A DNA stretch of 64,000 nucleotides from Chlorokybus atmophyticus (taxonomy: Eukaryota > Streptophyta > Chlorokybophyceae > Chlorokybales > Chlorokybaceae): the NCBI GenBank assembly GCA_009103225.1, contig RHPI01002048.1, positions 244,971-308,970 on the forward strand, written 5' to 3'. Positions 54,590-64,000 of this stretch are shown here, piece by piece. A program made the position numbers and the translations under genes. The notes below the pieces were generated by a model. It searched no databases. It saw only the letters and a list, made by a program, of their open reading frames with translations, and was not told the origin of the DNA. Every line of letters begins with the position of its first letter. The first letter of the stretch is position 1.

Positions 54590-55266
54590 TCTGGCTTGCC
54601 CTCCTTGACGACTCTTAATCAAAGGAAGACATCTACGCTAGCTGCGTGGAACAGCACGGCAAGCCTGAAAAAATGCTATGCCTCAACAAGCCTCCTCCAG
54701 ACTGTTTCAGGCAGGCACACAAGCAGCAGCAAGACAAGCAGTCATTGAGCTATTCGTCGCTACAGTTCCTTAATCAACCAAGCTCTAAGAATGTGCATGC
54801 GCCCTCGCTGGAAAGTCTAGCTTATCGACCAGCATAGTGTAGCTGGTTAACAACACCCGCCTTTGGCACTACACCTCAACCTGCCGCCACGCTGACACAG
54901 CCAGGCCAGAGTCGATCAGGCCACAATACCAGCTTGATGACAGTTAACCTCTCAGCTTCCTACAAGCTAGTTTGCCCGCCCGCGACACTCGCACTCAACT
55001 CGCAGCGCGCATTAGCGTCCACCTTCCGACCTCTTCAATTAGGGTTTGTTGAACGCAACCAATCGATCAGACTACACCAGGCCAGGCCAGGCCAAGCTAG
55101 GGCAGTGCTGCTTGCGCCGGATGGGGCTGAGGCGCACTGGTTGGAGCTGAAGTGGTGGAATGCCGGCGGCGGTTGCGGACATCGGCGCATGCCTGGAGCT
55201 GGGCGTCCAAGATGTAGTACGCTACATCTGTAGGAAGGGGTTGATAGCTGGCTGATGTGAGGTGGC
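54590..55266. other. Intergenic region between divergent ZNF830-like and VPS53 genes
   Basis: Probably contains both promoters. A tRNA A-box-like string (TAGTGTAGCTGGTTAAC) lies near 54836, without a B box. No other gene is seen. Confidence 0.4.
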
Positions 55267-55323
55267 ATGGCGGCGACTTTGGCTGCAGTGAAGCCTAGGC
55301 CTGATGTTTCATTGGGAAGACAG
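55267..55323 (+). CDS. Candidate first exon of VPS53
   Basis: ATG at 55267 opens MAATLAAVKPRPDVSLGRQ and ends at a CAG/GTACTC donor. It is upstream and on the same strand, but the phase does not join easily to the next recognised exon, so it may be an unrelated short ORF. Confidence 0.3.
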
Positions 55324-55797
55324 GTACTCTATAGGTCGCAATCACACCTCAGGTGCTGCAGATCTGTTGGTGCGTCCACCCTTGCTCCTAACTGTCTGTA
55401 GTGCTTGCTTGAGACAGTTGGATTTGCTCAGTTGTTCAATTTGTTAGCACTATTGAGCTGTGCAAGTTATCATCTGGTGGCTGAGTTGATGAAAGATACA
55501 GCTTGTACTGCACATACCTAGGTCACAACACGGACAAGATGTGCAGCTCAATGGTAGCGCAAACAACTTTGTTGTGGCAATGAAGCAGCATTCCTCTCTG
55601 CGCTTGATAATCGGGTACCAATGCGGATCTCAATTTCGTCTTGAAACTGCTTGTAACAACTAGCAGTGGGTATGTTGAGATTCATGCTCCTGAGTTGGTC
55701 GTGTTGGTGATGACTCGCCAAGTGCACACCACGTTTGTTGACTACGCTGCATGATGCTCGCAAATTTGTCCTGACTATAAATCGTGCGTGCATGTCA

Positions 55798-55897
55798 ACG
55801 CAATGCACGCGTGACGCGTGCATTGCGTATGACCATGCGCACTATGCATTGTGCGTGGTACATATGACCACGCACAATGCATAGTGTGCGTGGTCAT
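55798..55897. repeat. Two adjoining hairpins upstream of VPS53
   Basis: A perfect 14-bp-arm hairpin (55798-55828, 3-base loop) is followed at once by one with 31-bp arms (55829-55859 and 55867-55897, about two mismatches). Confidence 0.9.
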
Positions 55898-55989
55898 ATG
55901 TGTTGGTGCGCTGTCAAGAGTGCATATGATGACGCCTTCGGTGGCAGGCATCCTCGCCACTGAGGCGTGCCATTTCAACGCCAAGAGGC

Positions 55990-58900
55990 AAGCACACAGG
56001 AGAAGATGGCGCCAGCCGAGCGCCGGACTTGGACTCGGCCGGCTTCAGTGTCATTGATTTTGTCAACCAGATTTTCCCCAATGGTGGTGACAATTCCCCC
56101 AGTAATATGCACATGGTTATCAGTGTACCGGTCTCATTGTCCCCCAATGTGCAGAAGCCTCGTTGGTTGGTGTTGACCCGCTCATAAACAAGTTGAAGAA
56201 CCGCATAAGACATGTCGATGCGGAGATACTCACCGCAGTCCGGCAGCAGGTAAGGCTTACAACACCACTAGTGTGAACATATGGAGTCACACAGTTTTTG
56301 AGTGATATACGTCAGTACCAGTCCAGCCTTTGAATGTGCGCATGTGCGTGACACATTGCATTATCTGCAGAGCACATCTGGCTCGCAAGCGCGACACGAT
56401 CTCGCCGACGCTCAAAGGGCAATACAGGTAGAATTGACGGTTCGGTAATGTGTGTGCCAGGCGTTATGCGCTATTGTCAAATAATGGTTGTGCGTGTCAT
56501 CTAGGAGCTGTTCACCAAGATCAAGGAGATCAAGAAGAAGGCAGAGCAGAGTGAAGTCATGGTCCAGGAGATCTGCAGGGACATCAAGAAGCTCGACTAC
56601 GCGAAGAAGCACCTTACAACCACCATCACAGCACTCCGGCGCCTTGCTATGCTCGGTGCGTTACCTTTGGCGTGCATGTGCATGTATGTGTATGTGGGGC
56701 GTGTGTGCGTGTGCGTGCATGGCTCCTTGACATCTAGACGAACTTACTCTTGCGCTCGCAGTGTCGGCTGTTGATCAGCTGCAGGACATGGCCGCCAACA
56801 GGCAGTATTCGGATGCAGCCAATCTGCTGGAGGCTGTCAACCAGCTCTCAGCGCACTTTGAGACTTACCAACAGATACCAAAGATCTCAGAACTGCGCAG
56901 CAAGTTCCAGAACATAAAGCGCAATCTGCGAAATGCCATCTTTGACGACTTTACAGCGTATGCACCCTGCCATTGTCCATCGATGACAGCATGTGATTGT
57001 TGTCATGTTTCATGACAGTCAGAACACTGCCCGTGCAGCCTCAAAGCACTCAGCGGTGCAGAAGAGACAGGCGTTATCATTCGGGAACGGCTTGCCGCAG
57101 CTTGTCAGGTGGATTAAGTAATGTCTCAGAGAAAGTTGCCTTCTGCTACTCTCAATGCATAAATTGCATGCTTGATGTCAAAGCCACTGATGAAGGCTGC
57201 GTGGTAGGTGGTTGACTCTCTGGAGCCTTCTGTACGCGAGGAGCTAGTCTCCAGCATATGCGGCAAAGAGTTGTTGCCATACCAGCAAATTTTCCAAGGC
57301 ACCGGTAAGGGTTTGAGCAACAACAACTGCATTGTTTTCGCTTGTGCACGCATGCGCTTTGACTTCATCGGCGCAGCCACTGTGTGTATTGCACAGTGAG
57401 ACAGGTCATGGTCATCGCGTAGGTGATGTCACCAAGCTTGACAAGGCTGAGCGCCGGTACAGCTGGATCAAGCGGCAGCTGGCCACCATTGAGGAGACGT
57501 GGAGCAGCATCTTCCCTGCCAACTGGCGCATGCAGCAGCTTCTCTGCATGGAGTTCTGCAAAATTACCAGGTTATTACACTCATCTGCGGTTAGCACATT
57601 CAGACATTTGTTTTGCTTGCGCAATCGTGTAGTGTAAGTCTCAACAACACAATGCGCTCTCTCAACAGTTTGTGACAGCTTGCGGTTGTGCTCTGTAGGG
57701 CGCAGATGATGGAGAGTTTGGATGCGCAGAAAGGTAACATTGATGTGGCAGCGCTCCTGCAAGCTCTGCAGCGCACTCTCGACTTTGAAGCGGAGCTTGC
57801 CCAGCGCTTTGGCTCCAAAGACACCGTGAAGACTGTCACGCGTAAGCAGCTTCGTACATGTTGTTTATTGCTGCATAATGACAGGTGCCAGTATAACTTG
57901 CGTGCACGTGCGCGCATCTTGTTCTGGCGCGCACACATGCACGCACGCCCGCACGCGTACAAGCGTCAATAGCAGACCTGTCGACCTTGCACATGTGTAA
58001 TGCAGACTTGCTCATCCACAGTGTTGCAGCTACGGAAAGCGAGGATGAGGCGGATGTTGACGACGAGCCGAACCAGCGTGTGGATGCCAAGGCCGTGCGC
58101 AGCAAGTACGCTCAGCTCAAGAACCCCCCGAAGCAGGACGAGCAGCTCACGCCCAATGAGCTGGAGGATCGCAAGCAGTCCGCCCTCGCAGCCGCAGCTG
58201 CCCGCTTCAACTTTCGAGGAACCATTTCCAGCGCATTCGAGCCGTACATGCAGGTTAGTTGTGCACTCTGCTGCAGTGTAACTTGCCTCTGCAGCAAATA
58301 CACATAAAAACTGAAACAGATGTGTGATGCAAGTTTGCATGGAAGTTGGTGACTTTTGTTTCTTGCTTGGTATGCAGGTGTATGTGGATCTTGAGGAGAA
58401 GACTCTCATAGAGACGCTTGAAAAGCTGATTGCAGAAGAGTCGTGGTCGCCAGATGATGCAACGCACTCAAAAATCCTCACATCGTCCACTCAGGTCAGA
58501 AGGGTTGGCACTTGCGTGTGCGTGTGTTTGTTGTGTAAACACATTTGCGCTGAGGCTGTTTTTCGCAGGTTTTTCTGAACATCAAGAGGAGTCTCAAGCG
58601 ATGCAGTGCACTCACAACCGGTCAGACTCTTTTCAACTTGTTCAAGGTGTGCTGCCCGAGCAGTTGCATGTATCAACCTGTCTGGCCCCTTCGCTGTCTC
58701 CGTCAAACAATCTGCCTGTGCAAACGCTGAACACGCAAGGATTCTGATTATTACCAACAGGTGTTCCAAAAAGTGCTGCGGGCGTATGCGGCCAAACTCA
58801 ATGGAAAGTTGCCCAAAACTGCGGGCCCGCTGGTTGCGAGCTCGGCAGGCACAACAGACTGGCATGTAAGGCATACATAGACGCAGTGATGCATGCTGTG

Positions 58901-60348
58901 ATGATGTTGGTTGACGCAGTTCCTTGCGCTCGTTTGTGACAATACTTTTACTTGATGCACAGGTAAAACTGGACAGCAGAGAGGAGCGTACCCTTTGCTT
59001 CATCATCAACACAGGAGAGTACTGCTCGGAAACTGCTGAGCAGCTCAGGCAAAGTGTTGCTAAGGTTGGTACTGCAAAGCCAATGACACTGCATTGAGAT
59101 AGGTGACTCCGACCTGAATACTAGCCAAGTATGGTAAAAATGTTCGAGCACATGCTGAACAAACTCCATGCCACAGGTGATTAATGCAAGCTTCATTGAG
59201 CAAATGGATATGTCTGGCGAGCAAGAACAGTTCAGCGGTCTTATCACGCGTGCGCTTGCCATCCTCGTACTCGGTATTGAGACCAGATTGGAAGCCGCTT
59301 TACAGGTGCGTTGGTGTGACGTGTCCATTACATCCGTATGCTGCCAAACAACTTGCGCAATTATAATTATTCAATGTTTGGTAGCTAAGTTGTTGTTGGT
59401 ATTGTGCAAAGGGGATGGCGAAGACCAACTGGGGCAGCTTGGAGGGCGTTGGTGACCAGTCGGAGTACGTGAACATGATCAACCAGGTTTTGACGTCCTC
59501 GGTGCCACAGATGCACGAGCTGATGCCGCCACTGTACTTCCGCTTCTTCTGCGACAAGCTCGCGGCGTCCTTCGCACCCCGCTTCTATGTCAACATCTTC
59601 AAGTGCAAGAGGATATCCGAGACCGGAGCCCAGCAGATGTTGCTCGATACGCACGCCATCAAGACGCTTCTCATGGATGTGCCGACAATGGGCAGCCAGG
59701 CAAGTGTACACGTTTGTGTTGACTACGAGAGCGTGTCGGGTTTGGTCGTGTTGTTGGCTGAATTGTGTACATTGCAGCAGGGTGTTCCTGTGCCTGCCAG
59801 CTACAGCAAGTACGTTACACGAGAGATGGGCAAGGCAGAAGCGCTGTTGAAGGTCATTCTGTCACCAGCAGAAGGCCTTGCCGACACGTACAAGGCGCTG
59901 CTGCCGGACTCCGCACCGGCAGACTTCCAGCGGGTGTTGGAGCTCAAGGTATGTGCAACACGCACACACATGGTTGATACCTTTGGCAGACAGTGACCAG
60001 TTGATGGGTACATGCGACAAGGGCATCATGCATTAAGTGTGGTTTGGCAATACATCTGCTTACTATACACCACATCAACAAGCATACTGTTGTTTACAGG
60101 GGTTGAAGAAGAGCGAGCAGCAGTCGTTGGTGGACGAGTACGGACGGTTGGGGGGCGGCAGGACAGTTCCATCAACCAACCCGGTTGCGTCTGCATCGGC
60201 AACGGCGTCTCTGTCTCTTCCGGGGCGGGCGGCGGTGATGCAGCAGGCGGCGGCCGCGGCCGTGGCGTCCAGCAGCGGTCTCAAGAAGATATTCAACCTG
60301 GCGGAGTCATCGAAGAAAGAAAGCTCTTTCCGCAAACTGTTCCAATGA
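55990..60348 (+). CDS. VPS53: VPS53, GARP/EARP tethering complex subunit
   Basis: About 17 exons, e.g. to 56083, 56155-56249, 56371-56427, 56505-56655, 56762-56957, about 57209-57304, 57420-57570, 58021-58253, 58378-58494, 58569-58646, 58761-58865, 58963-59063, 59177-59305, about 59410-59699, 59777-59948 and 60100-60348. The N-terminal region has VNQIFPN joined to [11 protein letters not shown], then [20 protein letters not shown] and [14 protein letters not shown], the classic Vps53 N-terminal coiled-coil block. [27 protein letters not shown] and [17 protein letters not shown] follow. The C-terminal part has [20 protein letters not shown] and [11 protein letters not shown]. The protein ends [20 protein letters not shown], as in plant VPS53. 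It tethers endosome-derived vesicles at the trans-Golgi with VPS51, VPS52 and VPS54. The exon near 57016-57108 and the first exon are uncertain. Confidence 0.93.
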
Positions 60349-62987
60349 TATGCCTTGTCGACACAGACAGTAGCATATGCATTGGGGCAATGGCAGTTGT
60401 ACAGGCTTACTAAATGGTGTGGTTATGCCTCTGATGCGCAAGCTGCTGCTGACATGAGGTGCGCATCTTTCCAGTCAAAACTACAGACACCACACGGGCG
60501 TCATGGGAGTAGGCAGCTTCTTTGTTGGTTGTGATAGGAGCGCACGGCGATCTGGAACCTTGCCACAATCATTACATGCAGGTTGTTTTACATCAGTAAA
60601 CCCCCTATCAATATCAACGCAGCAATGGCGAGGAGAGAAGCATAGGCGTATTCTGAGTAGTGTTCGCTGCTGGCACACATTGTTAAGTCATTTTGGCAAC
60701 CCTTTCTGCATCTGCTCAGTGGCGGCTTTGCCCCGGCCTGCTCAATAGTATGGTAGCGCAAACAAGTGTAGAATTGCCTCTTCCAGATGTTCCCAGTGTC
60801 TTTTTGTGCTGAACGGTATAGCATTTTGCGTACCAACCAACTGTACATACAATGTGGCCTGCATGTGTGTGCATGATAACAACACGCACACGTAGCGCAT
60901 GTGCAACGTACAGTGCAACACCCCTACATCACCAGAAACCGTAGCGGCAAATGCTAAGTTCGCCAGACTGCATACCCAGTGCTGCGTCTTCTGGCATATG
61001 AGCCTTGAGAAGTGTGCGTAGCTTAAAATGTGCAACATGGCTATCATTAATATCATTTTGCACATTTCATTGTCCTACGAGTGCGTTTAGCTAGCCCTCC
61101 ATACCAACCGACTCACCCTGGCATACTGTACAAAATGCGATCATACGCACGTGCCTGCGCTTATGGTGAGTCTCGCACACTTCATTGCATGCAAGTACGT
61201 TCACAGGTAACTTCTAACGCGTGTGCAACTTGCATTTGCACTCCTTCGTAATAATTTGTGTAGCTGCTTGTGACACAGCCTGCTTCATGCACACAAGCAC
61301 AGTGTCATTGCGCGACTATACCGGAACAGTTTCGTGATGCTAAGAGGCGGTGACTGCAATGTGGCGTGAAGGATGTGGTGTGGTGTGCGTGGTAGGGACT
61401 GGCGCTGTGATGCACTTATGTATATTGGTATGTTGGTATAGACTAGACTCGTTGTCATATATGCATGCATTTTAGAAACTGAGTGTATACAACTGCATGT
61501 GTGTCCGCATATTTGCAAAGAGTAAGCAAGTATGCAATCCAACTCTCTACTACATTGCCAAGCGTTGAGCTGACTCGCGCAGCTACCATGCCACAAACAC
61601 ACCCGCACGCCGTCGCTACACATATTATACGCACCACGCATGGGCACAACTACTAAGTCTGTGCCTGGGTTTGTGCTATTTGTGTATAGTCCGCACGTGG
61701 CCCCCATACTCATAGCCTACCCTAGCTGAAACAACACGCAGCACACCACATCGACACGCCCGCAGGCATGCAAGCGCACACGCACATGTATGAGCTGTAC
61801 GTGCGTGAGCGCATGTGCGTGTGCATTTGCGCGTGCTTGCGTGTTTGTACCTGTGTGCAAGTGGCAGCAAACTGACAAAGCGAGGGCTATTTCGCTAAGG
61901 CTAAACTGCTGGTCATGACACCTGACTCGAACGCAGGTACTTGCTTGCTCTTCCGTCCCTGTTGCTTGACTATGACTGAGTGCGCGTAGTTACATGCTCC
62001 TGTATGGGCCAAGGCTTCCAGTCAGCTGGTGAGAGGTTGTGCAGTGTTGCTGTTCAGTGCGTCCGCCATGTGGTTGCATGCGTGTGCGTGTGCGTATGGG
62101 CGTGCAAATTGGTTCGCTGACCATATGGCAGAGCATGCCACTTGTCATAGCCAAAAATTGCAAAGGTTTGCAAATGGACAACAAAAGAGCGTGCCATTAA
62201 TAATATATGCAACTAGCAGCATCCGCTGTGTCACATCTCTTGTCGAACACAACTGGCTGCAGATTCTATAGTGAATGTGTTACTAGATAACATAACGCAT
62301 GCATTGACTGTCAGCGCCCGTCCCTGACAAGTCACACACCACGTAAATCCCACTGCCGTCATCACCCACACCAAACACATGGTCAGACACACTGCACACC
62401 ACGCACATTGAACGTATATTCGTACCGCACATACACTACGGCACCTCGCATATCCTGTATATACAACCACACAGCGTCACGCGAGGCTACAACACCGTTG
62501 TTGTTGGCGTTGCTCGCCCGCATGTTGTCGCCGTCCCCAGCATTGCCAGCACTGCTACTCGGTCAGCATTGCTGAGCGTTCACTACGTCGCTAGCACACG
62601 TCCCGGCAGACAGCTATGCTTGAGAAAGATTTTTAGATGTGGAGGCCAGCTTATCATGGCAGCTGGCACAAGGCATAGTGCAAGCAGCCGACACAACACA
62701 AAACACTATTGCTGTTATATTGCAACACAAGTGAGGGTTCCACGAGTGCTATATCTGACCTAACAACACACATATATGGCACTGGCCACATAAGCTATGC
62801 ATCCATTAACACAAGCAAAGTTGGCTTCTGCCCCATGCTGGATGGCAACAGCAGCATTGTGGCTGCTTCAGCAAAAGATCAACGAGGTTGAGCAATGCAG
62901 GGAAGTTGTATGTCACTACGTACAGAGAAGTGTTATGCTACAGCTCTATGCCATGTTTGTCAGCCCAAATCAGGCGCCAGCGTATAC
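60349..62987. other. Intergenic between convergent VPS53 and SMC5; no gene recognised
   Basis: Probably holds both 3' UTRs. Low-complexity GTGTGC/CACACG DNA occurs at 61740-61860. No tRNA or ORF of recognised family is seen. Confidence 0.4.
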
Positions 62988-64000
62988 TCAACCCCTGGCG
63001 GCGATACTGGGCAGGCCTGTCAGGAGGTGTTCGGGCTCAAAGTTGGCGGTGGTATCCTTAATGTAGGGTCCATTCCATATAGACAGCGCAGTGACGCGAT
63101 CCGAGTACTCCAGGTCCGGCAGCAGCTTGGGCGTGAGCAGGAAGCATTGCGGCGTGTCGGGTCGGCTTGTGATCTGCACCAGCTGGCGGAAGATGGTGCG
63201 CTCGTTGGTGGGGTCCATGCCCTGGTTGATCTCGTCCACGACGCGGAAGGGGCACGAGGTCAGGTCCTGCATGGACAGGAGATACAACATGGTCGCAACG
63301 GAGCGCTCCCCGCCAGACTGGCGCTGCGCGCTGAGGATCTGAAGCGACTCTGTCGCTCTGTACTTCACGCGGATCTGCATCTCGAGCTTGGAGAAGTCTT
63401 CGTGCTCCACGAGAGAGACCTGCCCCTCGCAGCCTCTAGCGGCCTCGCTGAAGAAGCGGCTGAAGGAAGCGTTGATGCGTTCTGCCAGTGTGCGTACCTC
63501 AGGCAGCCACTTGTCCTGCAACAACCGTTGAGCATGTGTATGATGATGCCGATAGTAATCAACTCCATGGCCAACACTGAACTGTCTGAAGTCAGGCAGC
63601 GCATGCGTGGTCATGGAAAACTGCGTTGAGCACACAAACTTCAATGAAACCTATTGAGTACCTTCACGGCATTGACATCCGCTAGGCCATGTTCGCGAAG
63701 GTTTTGAGACTCTGCAAGCTGCTGTTCCATCTCAGCAATCTCCTCCTTCCGCCTGTGATACTGCTCCAAGACATGAGGATTCAGACAATGTATACCGTCC
63801 CGCTCCAACTCTTTCGCTTGTATGTCGGCAAGCAGCTGCTCGGAGTTTGTCGCAAACTGCAGCCACACAACATGACCATCAGCACATGTCTCATTGCAAC
63901 CACTGCACACTTGGCGCAGACGTGTTCATGAGTACCGTTGTGAACACTTCTTTCAGCTCATCAGTAAGTGGAGCTTCCTCCACCGCCTTTTTGTGAAGCG
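62988..64000 (-). CDS. SMC5: SMC5, C-terminal part (partial)
   Basis: Three minus-strand exons lie in the window: 63936-64000 (continuing beyond it), 63663-63859 and 62988-63516. They encode the end of the C-terminal coiled coil (NPHVLEQYHRRKEEIAEMEQ) and the C-terminal ATPase half. The ABC signature is SGGERSVATMLYLLSMQ, Walker B is PFRVVDEINQGMD, and FLLTPKLLPDLEYS is diagnostic of SMC5. Serine before GGERS and the Asp-Glu pair are intact. SMC5 pairs with SMC6 in a nuclear complex that works in recombination repair and restrains extrachromosomal or viral DNA. The stop is at 62988. Confidence 0.95.

Noticed and set aside
54820-54900. Candidate tRNA gene
   Set aside because: A-box-like start and an anticodon-like CTTTGG, but no T-arm or acceptor pairing.
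1-64000. CRISPR arrays, bacterial operons or ribosome-binding sites
   Set aside because: None seen; the window is eukaryotic with spliced genes.

Overview
The window is nuclear DNA of a eukaryote with many spliceosomal (GT-AG) introns. The conserved genes (a plant-type VPS53, a SAP30-type Sin3-binding protein, SMC5 and a ZNF830 homologue) resemble green-lineage proteins, so a green alga is my best guess; the species is not identified. Two runs of N (29063-29144 and 50515-50835) are assembly gaps.

Layout. 1-2471: hairpins, a GC-rich block and an alternating AT microsatellite. 2472-16524 (minus): a Crypton-type tyrosine recombinase gene split by an 11.1 kb Ty3/gypsy retrotransposon at 3888-14973. 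16525-22476: possible upstream coiled-coil exons, a decayed coding stretch and unassigned DNA. 22477-25034 (plus): SAP30-like gene. 25883-28931: a Tigger/pogo DNA transposon with TIRs and a TA target duplication. 30918-33705: Ty3 remnants broken up by a repeat-rich insertion. 34587-41758 (plus): a decayed but structurally complete chromovirus (LTRs, PBS, gag, PR, RT, RNase H, INT, chromodomain, PPT, 5-bp target duplication). 44898-48848 (plus): RRM/RING protein. 52822-54589 (minus): ZNF830-like. About 55990-60348 (plus): VPS53. 62988 to the window end (minus): C-terminal part of SMC5.

The most interesting object is the retrotransposon at 3888-14973 (coding on minus). Its Pol carries a DNMT3-like cytosine-5 methyltransferase in front of reverse transcriptase and a PHD finger behind integrase, so a DNA-methylation writer and a probable chromatin reader sit in one mobile polyprotein. 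The ends form split direct repeats (A1 - ORFs - B1 - A2 - B2), an arrangement usually seen in tyrosine-recombinase elements, although this element has a DDE integrase. The sequence next to the 5' repeat is a 14-nt perfect complement of the predicted mRNA 5' end, which is the signature of Tf1/sushi-type self-priming. Three ORFs (Gag, a protease-bearing ORF, Pol) lie in one frame separated by single UAG and UGA codons. In this copy the methyltransferase ENV glutamate, the protease aspartate and probably one tryptophan codon are changed, each explicable by G-to-A, so this copy is probably impaired even though its repeats are about 98.5% identical.

Together the genes show an ordinary housekeeping neighbourhood (retrograde trafficking, genome maintenance, RNA and chromatin proteins) layered with nested mobile elements of three classes: Crypton, Ty3 retroelements and Tigger.
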